DNA from: Nocardia araoensis NBRC 100135 | Lineage (GTDB): Bacteria > Actinomycetota > Actinomycetes > Mycobacteriales > Mycobacteriaceae | Direction: 5' to 3' | DNA: 64,000 nt | NCBI RefSeq assembly: GCF_000308435.1 | Contig: NZ_BAFR01000204.1 | Coordinates: forward strand, 1 to 64,000 | Shown here: positions 49,616 through 59,210 of the stretch, one piece after another | Layout: every line of letters begins with the position of its first letter | Numbering within the stretch: position 1 is the stretch's first letter | The notes under the pieces: model-generated | What the model saw: only the letters and a program-made list of their open reading frames with translations | The model's database searches: none | Told to the model about the DNA's origin: nothing | Translations under genes and position numbers: made by a program

Positions 49616-50847
49616 CTGCGTGCCTCCACACCATTCGGTCGGCCCGGCCCCGAAGGACGCGGGCTTGTTTCATTCGTGCCAACCACCGCGCCGTCGTGGT
49701 CGTCGTCGGCGCCTGCTTCGTGGTGGGCGGGTATGCGCAAGGTGAACGTCGATCCGGTGCCCAACTTGCTCCACAGGGTGATTTCCCCGTTGTGGTTGGC
49801 GGCCACGTGTTTGACGATAGCCAGGCCCAGGCCGGTGCCGCCCGTCTGGCGCGAACGCGCCTTGTCGGACCGGAAGAATCGCTCGAACACCCGCTCCTGG
49901 TCCTCCTTGGCGATGCCGATGCCGCGATCGGTGACCGCCATCGCCACGTGATCGCCGCGCAGCGAGCGGCTCACCGAGACGTGGGAACCGGCCGGCGAGT
50001 AGGCGATCGCGTTTTCCACCAGGTTGGACAGGGCGGTGACCAGCAGGGTTTCGTCGCCGAGCACCTCGAGCCCGCTCGGACGGTCCGTGCTGACCGTGAT
50101 GCCTGCGGCCTCGGCGGCGGTGCGGGAACGATCGACCGCCTGCATCACCACGGTGTCCACGTCCACCACCTCGAGTTCGGGCAGTTTCTCCGCGCCCTGC
50201 AGACGGGAGAGCGCGATGAGCTCGGTCACCATCTTGCCGAGGCGGCGCGATTCGCCGAGCACACGCTGACCGAAGTGTCGCACGGCCTCGGGGTCTTCGG
50301 CGGATTCCAGCAGAGCTTCGGCCAGCAGGCTCATGGCGCCGACCGGGGTCTTGAGTTCATGGCTGACGTTCGCGACGAAGTCGCGCCGGGTGGCCTCCAT
50401 GCGCGCCTGTTCGGAATCGTCGTCGGCGAACAGCACGGTGAAGGTGGTCTCTTCGCGGGACAGTTGCCTGGCGACGCCGCGCACCGCGATGCGGCCGCGG
50501 CCGGGGACCGGGTTCTTGGCGGTGAGATCGAACTCCGCGGATTCGCCGGTGGCCAGCACCTTCTCCACCGCGGCCCAGGCCCGCTCGTCGAGCAGGCGAT
50601 TGCGGACCAGGCCGAGTTCCTCCGCGCGCGGATTGACCAGCACGACGTCGCGGTACTCGTCGACGACCGCGATCCCGCTCTCGGAGGCGAGCACGATCAG
50701 GTCGAGAACCTGGGACATGGTGAGACCGGACTCGGCCTGCCTGCGCGCGGCCTGCCTGGCATTCACATACGGGATCAATAGCCCGCCGACTGCCAGGCCG
50801 ACGACAGCCGCCAAGATGGCCAGCAGCACGGCCTGGGGAACACTCAC
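49612..50847 (-). CDS. senX3: Sensor histidine kinase SenX3
   Basis: 411-aa sensor kinase: N-terminal membrane helix pair (residues 5-28), PAS-like region, DHp with phospho-His H163 in NVSHELKTPVG, and catalytic ATPase with N box NLVENAIAYSP, DRGIGI and GGTGLGLAIV. The GTG start at 50847 is preceded by TACGAT six bases upstream (leaderless). It phosphorylates RegX3 and controls phosphate-responsive genes; the pair matches Rv0490-Rv0491. Confidence 0.93.
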   Translation of the reverse strand: MSVPQAVLLAILAAVVGLAVGGLLIPYVNARQAARRQAESGLTMSQVLDLIVLASESGIAVVDEYRDVVLVNPRAEELGLVRNRLLDERAWAAVEKVLATGESAEFDLTAKNPVPGRGRIAVRGVARQLSREETTFTVLFADDDSEQARMEATRRDFVANVSHELKTPVGAMSLLAEALLESAEDPEAVRHFGQRVLGESRRLGKMVTELIALSRLQGAEKLPELEVVDVDTVVMQAVDRSRTAAEAAGITVSTDRPSGLEVLGDETLLVTALSNLVENAIAYSPAGSHVSVSRSLRGDHVAMAVTDRGIGIAKEDQERVFERFFRSDKARSRQTGGTGLGLAIVKHVAANHNGEITLWSKLGTGSTFTLRIPAHHEAGADDDHDGAVVGTNETSPRPSGPGRPNGVEARR

Positions 50848-50958
50848 ACTTGAATCGTACGGTCGCCGACCGGTCGGCCAACGCGGGGTACACGAAGTTT
50901 CGCGCAGGTCATAGGCCCTTCCGACCCCGTTAGCCGCATGTTTACGCGCTGTTCGATG

Positions 50959-51396
50959 TCACGTATCCGCGCCGTATTCACCGAGCGGTCGGTTTTCTTC
51001 CTCGTCGGCTTCGGCCAGCGCGTCGTTCACCGCGGCGCCGTGCTTGTCCACCCACTCGCCGAGGGCGTAGATCGGGATCAACAGGTCCGAGCCCGCCTCG
51101 GTCAGCTCGTACTCGACCCGCGGCGGGGCCTCGGCGTAACGGCGCCTGCGCACCAGCGTCATCCGTTCCATCCGGCGCAGCGTCTGCGTCAGCATCTTCT
51201 GGCTGATCCCGCCGATGGCCGCGCGCAGCTCGCCCGGACGCATGGGCCCCTCGCGCAGCAGGTAGACCAGCACCGGTAGCCACGAGTTGCCGAAGATGTC
51301 AACACCCATCCGGGCCGGACAGTCGGATTCGAAGTCGCCGTAGGGCGCGAAGTCCACCCGCTCGGCGCTTACCGGGTCGCTCGGTGCTGCGCTCAC
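50959..51396 (-). CDS. HxlR family transcriptional regulator
   Basis: 145-aa winged-helix protein: CPARMGVDIFGNSWLPVLVYLLREGPMRPGELRAAIGGISQKMLTQTLRRMERMTLVRRRRYAEAPPRVEYELTEAG, the hallmark of HxlR regulators, which often sense reactive or redox-active compounds via cysteine. One cysteine (C26) is present at the N-terminus. Start GTG at 51396. It is divergent from the reductase gene, its probable target. Confidence 0.88.
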   Translation of the reverse strand: MSAAPSDPVSAERVDFAPYGDFESDCPARMGVDIFGNSWLPVLVYLLREGPMRPGELRAAIGGISQKMLTQTLRRMERMTLVRRRRYAEAPPRVEYELTEAGSDLLIPIYALGEWVDKHGAAVNDALAEADEEENRPLGEYGADT

Positions 51397-51487
51397 GACT
51401 CCAGCTTGCCAGCGCCGTTGCGCACCTCCGGGTGCCTTTCGGAATCCCTAGCGTCGTCGTCGAACATTTTTCGAGTCAGGAGTTCGG

Positions 51488-52147
51488 ATGCGAATCGGAA
51501 TCATCGGCGCGGGCGCGATGGCGCGGGCGCTCGGCGGCGGCTGGAGCGCGGCGGGGCACGAAGTGCTCGTCGGCGCCCGATCGAGCGATGCCGCCACGGA
51601 ATCGGCGGCCGCGATCGGCGGGCGAGCCGGGAGCATCGCCGACGCGGCGGTTTTCGGCGATGTCGTGCTGCTCGCGTTACCGGTGCCCGCCCTGTCGGAG
51701 GTGCTGCACGCGGCCGGAGAGCTGCTGGTCGGTCGCACGGTGATCGACTGCACCAATGCCTTCGCCCCGGACGCGGCGGCGCCCGAAGGAGCCGCCGCCT
51801 TCGTGCTCACCGAAGACGCCGTCGCGGAACGGATCGCGGCGCAGGCGCCGGGAGCGCACGTGGTGAAGGCGTTCAACCTGTGCGCCGCTGAGGTGTGGCA
51901 GGCGAAGGAGCGCGTCTTCGACGACCGCCGCTTGGCGGTGCCGCTGTGCGGCGACGACGAGGCCGCGGTGGGAAAGGTCGCGGCGCTGGCGGAGGACCTG
52001 GGACTGCGGGCCATTCCGGCGGGCGGGCTGCACCGGGCCCGTTATCTGGAGGCCCTGTCGGTGTTCACCGTCGGCCTCTGGTTCGCCGGGCACGATGCCC
52101 GCGCGATGTTCCCGCCCTTGGAGGCTGCCTTCGCCCTCACCGACTGA
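51488..52147 (+). CDS. NADPH-dependent oxidoreductase, F420-reductase-like
   Basis: 219-aa protein with an N-terminal Rossmann fold (IGIIGAGAMARALGGGWSAAGHEV) of the family that includes NADP-dependent F420 reductases and similar short enzymes. The middle (VIDCTNAFAPDAAA) and VVKAFNL are typical. The full F420 set is not evident, so the cofactor is unknown. An AGGAG site precedes the ATG. It diverges from the HxlR gene and is probably controlled by it. Confidence 0.75.
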   Translation: MRIGIIGAGAMARALGGGWSAAGHEVLVGARSSDAATESAAAIGGRAGSIADAAVFGDVVLLALPVPALSEVLHAAGELLVGRTVIDCTNAFAPDAAAPEGAAAFVLTEDAVAERIAAQAPGAHVVKAFNLCAAEVWQAKERVFDDRRLAVPLCGDDEAAVGKVAALAEDLGLRAIPAGGLHRARYLEALSVFTVGLWFAGHDARAMFPPLEAAFALTD

Positions 52148-52158
52148 CCCGGTGGATC

Positions 52159-52229
52159 GGTCCGGAGCGTGCACCTTCGCCCATACCCCGCAACGTCAAG
52201 CATGATGCGCGAGGGTGCACGCTCGGACC
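52159..52229. terminator. Long inverted repeat between convergent genes
   Basis: Arms 52159-52175 and 52214-52229 match over 16 bases with one extra base, around a 38-base loop. It sits between the reductase and the CocE/NonD gene, which converge, so a bidirectional terminator is the simplest role. Confidence 0.6.
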
Positions 52230-52239
52230 CGCCCCGGAT

Positions 52240-54297
52240 CTACCAGCCCGGATTGCCCCTGACCGGGATGTTGACGAAGCTCGGACGGTCGGGGTCCAGT
52301 TCCAGGTGCTGTGGCCGCATGCCGGTGTCGATCAGCATCGGCAGGATCGGCAGCCCCTTGGGGAAGTTGCCCGCGTAGACGTCGACGCGCAGGCGGTGAC
52401 CAGGTTGCAGGATCGCCTCGGTGGCGGGCAGCGCGATGTCCAGCGTGGTCACCTCGCCCGGGACCGTCGGCTGCCGCTGCTCCAGCGAGGTGTACGGCCG
52501 CGGGTCGGTGTAGTCGCCGTTGGCCGACTTGCTGCTGTTCGCCTCGTCGATCGCCCGCAGCGAAGCCATGAGCTGACCGGACGACAGCACGCTGGACTGC
52601 CCGTCCGGCGCGACGTCGTTCACCGTGACCACCCAGTACCCGTCGGCGGTGTCCTGAACGGTGTTGAGCCGCACCGCGATCCGCCCCGAGATCGTGGTCG
52701 CCTCGGCGACCGGGGCGCTGGTGAAGGTCAGCCCGTTGAGCTCCTCGACCCTGGAGTCCTTCGCGCAGCCGTCGATGACCGACAGCACACCGGCGCTGCC
52801 CTGGGCGGCGTCGTTGGAGCACAGGCTGGTCAAGCCGGGCGCGACGGTCAGGCGGGCGGGCTCGCCGGTGCCCTCCGAGTCGAGCGAACCGTCGTACACG
52901 CTGTTCGCGGTGCCGCTGGGAGCGGCGGACAGGTACATCCTGCGGTGCACCGCCTGCGCCGCATCCGCGGCGGCGGTCGGCGCGGCGAACGAGTCGGTGG
53001 TGATCCAGCCTCCGCCCTGCTGACGCAAGGTGATCGGGCCGTACTGGTCGATGCCGTTGTCGATGTCCTTGAGCCACCGGTCGAACCACGCGCGCTGCAA
53101 CACGTCCAGCCGCGGCGGCAGGCCCGGCTCGCCGTACTCGTTGCCCGAGTTGAGGTGATAGGTGTTGCCCATCAGCAGCTGCTTCTGGCCCGGCGGCAGC
53201 GGAATCTCGTTGTAGATCTTGGATTCCGAGTAGGTGAACAGGTCGTGCCAGCCGCCGGTGACGAAGGTCGGCGTCCGGATCCCGCTCGGATCACCCAGCC
53301 AATCCTGACGCGGGCCGGAACCGTCGGTCAGCAGTTCCTTGGCGCGCGGGTCGAGATCCTCCAAGCGCGCGGTGGTGTAGACGTTGAGCAGAACGTCCAT
53401 GAACGTCAATGGATCTCGGGCGCGATCGGCCAGCCACGTGGTGTCCAGCTGCCCGTTGAGCACCGAGGCCAGATCGGGAATCAACTTGAGTCCGTTGATC
53501 GCGGTAAGCCACAGCGGGATGAAGTTGAAGCCGAAGCCGCCGCCCGGCGCGAGGACGTCGTTGACCAGATCGCTGCCCGGCACCACCGGGAAAATCGCCT
53601 GCAACGCGGGCGGGCGTTTCTCGGCGACCTGCACCTGGTTGATCCCGGAGTAGGAGATGCCGTTCATGCCGACGCGTCCGTTGGACCACGGCTGCCGGGA
53701 CGCCCAGTCGATCACCTCGACCGTGTCCTGCTGTTCCCGTCCGCGCAGCATGTCCCAGACGCCCTGGGAGAAGCCGGTGCCGCGCACGTCGACGACCACC
53801 TGCGAGTAGCCGCTCTTGATCAGCTGCCGGTCGACGGTGAAGTTCCGCAGTTCGCCCCCGCCGAACGCCTTGGTGAGGTCGGTGACACCGGACAGCGGGG
53901 TGCCGCTCAGGTCGATCTGCCGGAAGAATGCGATCAGCGCGTCGGACAGGCCGGGGATCGACTGCGCGTGATCGGCCAGGTTCGACACCAGCTTGGTGTA
54001 CAGCGTGAGATTGACGATCGTGGGCGTGGGCGTGTCGATGGGGCGGCCGGAGGCGTCCGCGGGGCGGTAGACGTTGCCCTTCAGCACTGTTCCGTCGCTC
54101 ATCGTGATGGGGACGTCCCACTGGATGTTGATGTTCGGGTACTGCTGCGGACCATCTTCGGTGGCCGTCCAAGCCGCTCCGGTCGCGCCGCCGTCGGGGC
54201 CGGTGGGCGGTGCGACGGCATCGGCGCCGCCGGCGAGCAAGGGGACGAGCATCGTGGCGGCAACCGCCGCGACCGTGGCCCGCAACGCGTTCTTCAT
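52240..54297 (-). CDS. CocE/NonD family hydrolase, secreted (X-Pro dipeptidyl-peptidase S15-like)
   Basis: 685-aa exported protein: signal peptide (MKNALRATVAAVAATMLVPLLAGGADA), alpha/beta hydrolase domain with nucleophile S215 in NGISYSGIN and VVVDVRGTG, and a C-terminal jelly-roll domain (from about residue 450). The family has CocE/NonD-type esterases and X-prolyl dipeptidases; substrate not known. Upstream is a TTACC-N4-GGTAA operator suggesting a TetR-type regulator. Start ATG at 54297. Confidence 0.88.
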   Translation of the reverse strand: MKNALRATVAAVAATMLVPLLAGGADAVAPPTGPDGGATGAAWTATEDGPQQYPNINIQWDVPITMSDGTVLKGNVYRPADASGRPIDTPTPTIVNLTLYTKLVSNLADHAQSIPGLSDALIAFFRQIDLSGTPLSGVTDLTKAFGGGELRNFTVDRQLIKSGYSQVVVDVRGTGFSQGVWDMLRGREQQDTVEVIDWASRQPWSNGRVGMNGISYSGINQVQVAEKRPPALQAIFPVVPGSDLVNDVLAPGGGFGFNFIPLWLTAINGLKLIPDLASVLNGQLDTTWLADRARDPLTFMDVLLNVYTTARLEDLDPRAKELLTDGSGPRQDWLGDPSGIRTPTFVTGGWHDLFTYSESKIYNEIPLPPGQKQLLMGNTYHLNSGNEYGEPGLPPRLDVLQRAWFDRWLKDIDNGIDQYGPITLRQQGGGWITTDSFAAPTAAADAAQAVHRRMYLSAAPSGTANSVYDGSLDSEGTGEPARLTVAPGLTSLCSNDAAQGSAGVLSVIDGCAKDSRVEELNGLTFTSAPVAEATTISGRIAVRLNTVQDTADGYWVVTVNDVAPDGQSSVLSSGQLMASLRAIDEANSSKSANGDYTDPRPYTSLEQRQPTVPGEVTTLDIALPATEAILQPGHRLRVDVYAGNFPKGLPILPMLIDTGMRPQHLELDPDRPSFVNIPVRGNPGW

Positions 54298-54345
54298 CGG
54301 ACGTGATCCACCTCTCGGCTGGTCGAACGACCAGAGTGTACCGAC

Positions 54346-54359
54346 TTACCAGCCGGTAA
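54346..54359. promoter_or_regulatory. TetR-type operator upstream of the CocE/NonD hydrolase
   Basis: TTACC (54346-54350) and GGTAA (54355-54359) around AGCC form a short perfect inverted repeat typical of TetR-family operators, 49 bases before the start. No TetR gene is adjacent in the window. Confidence 0.45.
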
Positions 54360-54513
54360 AAATAGTGGGTAACTTAAACCGCCGATGTCACGTCACGGAT
54401 CGACCCGGGTCGCTGCGGCGTGTCGCACGGCAACACACTCGGCCTGCCCTCGAAACGACAACGCGCCGCCACCCGGGCGGGTGACAGCGCGTTGGGAGTT
54501 GTCGGTATGCGGG

Positions 54514-55251
54514 TTACTTGCCGCCCTGACCGGCGACCGCGGCGGCGCCCGCGGCGGCCGCCTCGGGGTCCAGGTACTCGTGCGGGCGCACCGGGCGAAG
54601 GTTCTCGTCCAGCTCGTAGCGCAGCGGGATGCCGGTGGGGATGTTCAGGCCGGCGATGTCCTCGTCGGAGATCTGATCGAGGTGCTTGACCAGCGCGCGC
54701 AGCGAGTTGCCATGCGCCGCGACCAGCACGGTCTTGCCGGACAGCAGTTCCTTGGAGATGGTCGACTCCCAGTACGGCACCATCCGGTTGACCACGTCGA
54801 GCAGGCACTCGGTCTTCGGCACTTCGATGCCCGCGTAGCGCGCGTCGCCCTCCTGGCTGTACTCGTTGGCCGGATCGATCGGCGGCGGCGGGGTGTCGTA
54901 GCTGCGGCGCCACAGCATGAACTGCTCGTCGCCGTACTTCTCCCGGATCTGCGCCTTGTTCTTGCCTTGCAGCTCACCGTAGTGGCGCTCGTTGAGCCGC
55001 CAGTCCCGGATCACCGGGATCCAGTGCCGGTCGGCGGCGTCCAAGGCGATGTTCGCGGTGGAGATCGCGCGACGCAGCAGCGAGGTGTAGACCACGTCCG
55101 GCAGGATGCCGTGCTCCGCCAGCAGTTCCCCGGCACGCTTGCCCTCGGCGATGCCCTTGTCGGTCAGATGCACGTCCACCCAGCCGGTGAACAGGTTCAG
55201 GGCGTTCCATTCGCTTTCGCCGTGGCGCAGCAGCACGAGGGTGTACGTCAT
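54514..55251 (-). CDS. gpmA: 2,3-bisphosphoglycerate-dependent phosphoglycerate mutase
   Basis: 245-aa glycolytic enzyme that interconverts 3- and 2-phosphoglycerate. Catalytic H10 is in LLRHGESEWN and the second histidine in LVAAHGNSLRAL. The LNERHYGELQGKNK segment is diagnostic. The C-terminus has an Ala-rich tail. Start ATG at 55251. The homologue is Rv0489. Confidence 0.97.
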   Translation of the reverse strand: MTYTLVLLRHGESEWNALNLFTGWVDVHLTDKGIAEGKRAGELLAEHGILPDVVYTSLLRRAISTANIALDAADRHWIPVIRDWRLNERHYGELQGKNKAQIREKYGDEQFMLWRRSYDTPPPPIDPANEYSQEGDARYAGIEVPKTECLLDVVNRMVPYWESTISKELLSGKTVLVAAHGNSLRALVKHLDQISDEDIAGLNIPTGIPLRYELDENLRPVRPHEYLDPEAAAAGAAAVAGQGGK

Positions 55252-55333
55252 GCGGCCATCCTCCCATGCGCGCTGCGCCGGGTCGCATCGGTTCCCGCCC
55301 CGCCGCCCCGCCACCGGCGGGGAAAGCGCGATG

Positions 55334-56224
55334 TCAGACGGGTTCCTCCGCGGCGAGCACGGCCGCGCCCGCCAACGTGGCGCCATGGGTGATCGCTGAG
55401 AGTTCGACCCGCAGCCCGCGCAGGAACTTCAGCCCGGCATGCGCGTCGACCGCGGCGCGCAGCGGATCCCACAGTGGCGCACCGGATTGCGCGAACCCGC
55501 CGCCGATCACCACCCGGTCGACGTCGAGCAGGGCGGCGGCCGAGGCGATCGCCGCGCCGAGCGCGGTGCCCGCCCGGTGCAGCGCGGCGACGGCGATCTC
55601 GTCGCCCGCGTGCGCGTCCGCGGCCAGCCGCACACCCGTGCCGCCGGACCACCCCTGCTCGCGCGCCCAGCGCACCGACGACATGCCGCTGGCGACCGCC
55701 TCGACGCAGCCGCGGCCGCCGCAGCCGCACGGCGTGTCCCAGCCGGGGACGACGATGTGGCCCACGTGCCCCGCATTGCCGGTGCGCCCGAGCAGCACTT
55801 TGCCGTCCGCGACGATCCCGCCGCCGATTCCCGAGGACACCGTCATGGCCAACGCGTCGGACACCCCGCGCAGCGCGCCCAAGCGGTGCTCGGCCAGCGC
55901 GAGGCAAGCCCCGTCGATGGCGAAACGAATCCTGGCGGCGGGAAAAAGCTCCTGCACGGCGGCGACGATCGGGAAGCCCGTTTTCCACTCCGGGATGTTC
56001 AACGGTCCCGTGACGCCGGTGCGCACATCCACCGGCCCGGCCGCGCCGATCCCCACCGCGCCGACCGGTTCCGGACCGGCCACCGCGAGCAGCAGTTCAC
56101 GGCAGGCGTCCCACACCCGCGCGTCCGGCACGTCCACCCGGCGCACCTCGCGCACCTCGGAACCGGGGCCGACCACCCCGGCCGCGAACTTCGTCGCACC
56201 GATGTCCAGAGCGAGAATCGCCAC
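55334..56224 (-). CDS. ROK-family sugar kinase (glucokinase-like)
   Basis: 296-aa ROK protein: phosphate motif LALDIGATKFAAGVV at the N-terminus, catalytic segment GNAGHVGHI and the ROK zinc/cysteine motif CGCGGRGCVEAVAS. It would phosphorylate glucose or a related sugar with ATP. No DNA-binding domain is present, so it is a kinase rather than a repressor. GTG start at 56224. Confidence 0.85.
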   Translation of the reverse strand: MAILALDIGATKFAAGVVGPGSEVREVRRVDVPDARVWDACRELLLAVAGPEPVGAVGIGAAGPVDVRTGVTGPLNIPEWKTGFPIVAAVQELFPAARIRFAIDGACLALAEHRLGALRGVSDALAMTVSSGIGGGIVADGKVLLGRTGNAGHVGHIVVPGWDTPCGCGGRGCVEAVASGMSSVRWAREQGWSGGTGVRLAADAHAGDEIAVAALHRAGTALGAAIASAAALLDVDRVVIGGGFAQSGAPLWDPLRAAVDAHAGLKFLRGLRVELSAITHGATLAGAAVLAAEEPV

Positions 56225-56295
56225 TGCCGTATCCCCTTCGCCGAGCCGAGCCACCCGAGATTGTCACCCGGCGGGCCGGAGCGGGCGATGACCGG

Positions 56296-56799
56296 CTACG
56301 GCTTGTCGGCGGAATCGACCAGGTGCTCGAAGGCGCGCAGGTTCTGCAGCGACTCGCCGCGCGAGACGCGCCACTTCCATTCCCGCCGAATGGATTCGGC
56401 GAAACCGAGTTCGAGCAGCACGTTGAAGTCGGCGTCGACGGCCTCCAGGATCTGGCCGAACACCCGATCCAGTTCGTCGGCGGTGACGGCGTGCCCGGAC
56501 ATGCGGCCCACCAGATAGATGTCGCCGACCCGGTCGAGGGTGTAGGCGACGGCGTAGAGCCTGCGGTTGCGGCGCAGCAGGAACTTGTACACGCCCTCGA
56601 AGTTCTCGTCGGGCTTGCGGCAGACGAACGCTTCGAATCGGACCCCGTGCTTGCCGACCGTGACCATCACCGTGGTCTTCAGCTTGCGTTCACCGGGCAG
56701 GACGACGACGAACGTCTCCTCCCCCGGCCGGGTGTATTCGATCTCCCTGTCGCGCAGCGTCTCATCGATCAGCCGCGCGGTTGTCTGTACCTCGTTCAC
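56296..56799 (-). CDS. YbjN domain protein
   Basis: 167-aa protein of the YbjN family (Rv0487-like): VVVLPGERKLKTTVMVTVGKHGVRFEAFVCRKPDENFEGVYKFLLRRNRRLYAVAYTLDRVGDIYLVGRM. Its molecular role is unknown, though it is chaperone-like in related proteins. The GTG at 56799 overlaps the mshA stop (GTGA); another GTG at 56826 lies inside mshA. The genes are thus coupled. Confidence 0.85.
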   Translation of the reverse strand: MNEVQTTARLIDETLRDREIEYTRPGEETFVVVLPGERKLKTTVMVTVGKHGVRFEAFVCRKPDENFEGVYKFLLRRNRRLYAVAYTLDRVGDIYLVGRMSGHAVTADELDRVFGQILEAVDADFNVLLELGFAESIRREWKWRVSRGESLQNLRAFEHLVDSADKP

Positions 56800-58241
56800 C
56801 GGCGTACTCCCATCCGGCGCCGCCACAGCGCCCGCGATCTCGCCTGACTGTTCTCGCCGAGGAGGGCGGCCGTCCGCTCTGCGGCGAGGCCGGTGCGGTC
56901 GGCGGATACCTTGTCGTAGGCATCCTCCCGCACCTCGCTATGCGCCAGGCCGCGTCCGCCGAAGGCCGCTCGCTCGTCCCGGAAGCCGGCCAGGGCCGCG
57001 GCGTAGCTGGCGAGCAGCCCGTCGGCGGTGTGCGCCCAGGAGAAATTGGCCGCGTGCGTGACGGCCCGCTCGCCCATCCGGCGCAGCCGCTCCGGGTCGT
57101 CCAGCAGGTGGCGCAGCGCGTTCGCCCAGTCCGCGGTGCGGTGACCGGGGACGAGCAGGCCGGACACTTCGTGCCGTACGGCCGTGCCGAGACCGCCCAC
57201 GTCGGCGGCCAGCACCGGCGTGCCGCTGGCCTGCGCCTCGATCGCGACCAGGCCGAAGGACTCGTTGTAGCTCGGCACGGCGACCAGGTCGGCGGCGCGG
57301 TAGACCAGTACCAGCCGCTGCGGCGGCTGCGGAGGCAGGAAGCTGACCCGCTCGGCGATGCCCAATTCGGCGGCCAGATCGATCAGCGCGTCCGGCCGCT
57401 CCAGCCCGCTGCCGGACGGACCGCCCACGATCAGCACGCGCAGTTTGCGGTCCGGGTCGGCACGCAACACCTCGGCCGCGGCGCGCACCAGCACGTCGGG
57501 CGCCTTCAGCGGCTGGATCCGGCCGACGAACGCCACGATCCGCTCGTCGGCGGCCAGTCCGAGTTCGGCGCGGGCGACGGCCTTGTCACCAGGGCGGTAG
57601 CGGGTCAGGTCGGCGCCAGGCGGTACGACGTCGATGCGCTCGGGGTCGGCGCCATAGAGGTCGACCAGTTGGCGGGCCTCGTCGGCGGTGTTGGCGACCA
57701 GCCGGTCGGACTCGGCGATCACCTGCTTCTCGCCGATCTCCCGGGTCGCCGGTTCGGGACAGTCGCCTTCGGCCAGCGCGGCGTTCTTCACCGCCGCCAG
57801 GGTGTGCGCGGTGTGCACCAGCGGCACCCGCCAGCGGTCCCTGGTCAGCCAACCGACCTGGCCGGACAGCCAGTAGTGCGAGTGCACCAGGTCGTAGTGG
57901 CCGGGCAGATGCCTGGCCTCCTGCCGCAGCACCTCCGCGGTGAACGGGCACAGCTGGGTCGGCAGATCGTGCTTGTCCAGCCCCTCGAACGGACCTGCCA
58001 CCACGTTGCGCACCAGCACGCCGGGCGCGGCCTCCTGGACCGGCGGGACGTTCGACGCCGTGGCCCGGGTGAAGATCTCCACCTCGGTGCCGCGCCGAGC
58101 CAGCTCGACGGCCGTTTGCAGCACATAGACGTTCATGCCGCCCGCGTCGCCGGTGCCCGGCTGAGCGAGTGGTGAGGTGTGCACCGATAACACGGCGATA
58201 CGGTTCGGCCGTAGGTCCAGGCGCTGACTCACACTATCCAT
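56796..58241 (-). CDS. mshA: D-inositol-3-phosphate glycosyltransferase (mycothiol synthesis)
   Basis: 481-aa GT4 glycosyltransferase that makes the first intermediate of mycothiol from UDP-GlcNAc and inositol-phosphate. Visible are HTSPLAQPGTGDAGGMNVYVLQTA near the N-terminus, YDLVHSHYWLSG, the donor-binding VGRIQPLKAP and PSYNESFGLVAIEAQASGTPV with the EX7E motif. The start ATG at 58241 is chosen; an earlier frame adds ten residues. Homologue Rv0486. Confidence 0.95.
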   Translation of the reverse strand: MDSVSQRLDLRPNRIAVLSVHTSPLAQPGTGDAGGMNVYVLQTAVELARRGTEVEIFTRATASNVPPVQEAAPGVLVRNVVAGPFEGLDKHDLPTQLCPFTAEVLRQEARHLPGHYDLVHSHYWLSGQVGWLTRDRWRVPLVHTAHTLAAVKNAALAEGDCPEPATREIGEKQVIAESDRLVANTADEARQLVDLYGADPERIDVVPPGADLTRYRPGDKAVARAELGLAADERIVAFVGRIQPLKAPDVLVRAAAEVLRADPDRKLRVLIVGGPSGSGLERPDALIDLAAELGIAERVSFLPPQPPQRLVLVYRAADLVAVPSYNESFGLVAIEAQASGTPVLAADVGGLGTAVRHEVSGLLVPGHRTADWANALRHLLDDPERLRRMGERAVTHAANFSWAHTADGLLASYAAALAGFRDERAAFGGRGLAHSEVREDAYDKVSADRTGLAAERTAALLGENSQARSRALWRRRMGVRR

Positions 58242-58318
58242 AGTGCACGTTGCGTTCCCCGGCCCAGACACGCTACCCGCGGCAAGTGAGAGCTATCACA
58301 GAGCAGACATGAATCCGA

Positions 58319-59140
58319 TCACAGGCTCTCGACGAACGCGCTCACCTCGGCGACGAACCGGGAACGGTCCTCGATGAACAGGCCGTGCTGGGCGCCCTCC
58401 CAGAACGACGCACGCGCGTTCGGCACGGCTTCTGCGATGTAGCGGCCGTTGTCGACGGGGACGACACGGTCGGCCGTCCCGTGCAGCACGAGCACCGGAA
58501 CGTCCAGCGCGCGAAGGGTCTCGGTGTTGTCGACGGTCCGGTAGAACAGCGCTTTGCGCACCGCGGGCGGGGTGGCGAGACTGGCCCCGAACAAGCGCTG
58601 CGCGTCCGGCCCCTTGTCCGCGCCCGGTCCGGTGTTGGCGTTGCCGAACACACCGAAGGCGCGCACCGCCCGCCCCGCGCTCTCCTCGAAGACGCCGGGA
58701 ATCGCCTCCCGCATCATGCTGCCGGTCGCCGCGCCCGGCACACCGGGGCCGATGTTCGCCATCGAGCCGGTGTACACGACGCCCGCCACGGCGCCGGTGC
58801 CATAGGCGGTCAAGTAGTCGGTCAGCACGATCCCGCCGTAGGACCAGCCGAGCAGCACCGCCCCGGACGTGATGCCCTCGGCCGCCAGCACCGCCGCGAC
58901 GTCGGCCGCCCAGTTCTTCGGATCGTCGTAGCCCACCGCGGGCGCGTCGGAGTAACCGTGGCCGCGCAGGTCCACGGCGATCACCCGCGAGTGCGCGGCG
59001 AGGTCGTCGGCGGCTCCACCCCAGCAGCGCAGATTCGCCGACCAGCCGTGCAGCAGCACCAGCGGCCTGCCGTGCGCCGGGCCGCTCACCCGGTAGACGA
59101 TGTTGGTTCCGTCCGCGCTCACCACGTCCCGAATAGCCAT
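58319..59140 (-). CDS. Alpha/beta hydrolase
   Basis: 273-aa protein with nucleophile S100 (LLGWSYGGIV), catalytic acid likely in HGTADRVVP and the His in GAQHGLFIED. The N-terminus has LVLLHGWSANLRCW and the oxyanion region. Such enzymes include haloperoxidase-like and esterase types; the substrate cannot be told. The ATG at 59140 is preceded by TAGCCT six bases upstream (leaderless). Between mshA and the SDR, and divergent from the latter. Confidence 0.85.
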   Translation of the reverse strand: MAIRDVVSADGTNIVYRVSGPAHGRPLVLLHGWSANLRCWGGAADDLAAHSRVIAVDLRGHGYSDAPAVGYDDPKNWAADVAAVLAAEGITSGAVLLGWSYGGIVLTDYLTAYGTGAVAGVVYTGSMANIGPGVPGAATGSMMREAIPGVFEESAGRAVRAFGVFGNANTGPGADKGPDAQRLFGASLATPPAVRKALFYRTVDNTETLRALDVPVLVLHGTADRVVPVDNGRYIAEAVPNARASFWEGAQHGLFIEDRSRFVAEVSAFVESL

Positions 59141-59210
59141 GCACCGAGGCTAACCGTGCTCGCGGGACCGCCAGGACCCGGCAAACCTCGCGCACCTAGG
59201 ATCTGTTCGC

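Noticed and set aside
51895..54306. 803-codon plus-strand frame opposite the CocE/NonD hydrolase
   Set aside because: Antisense shadow of the hydrolase; product is Arg/His/Gly-rich without domains.
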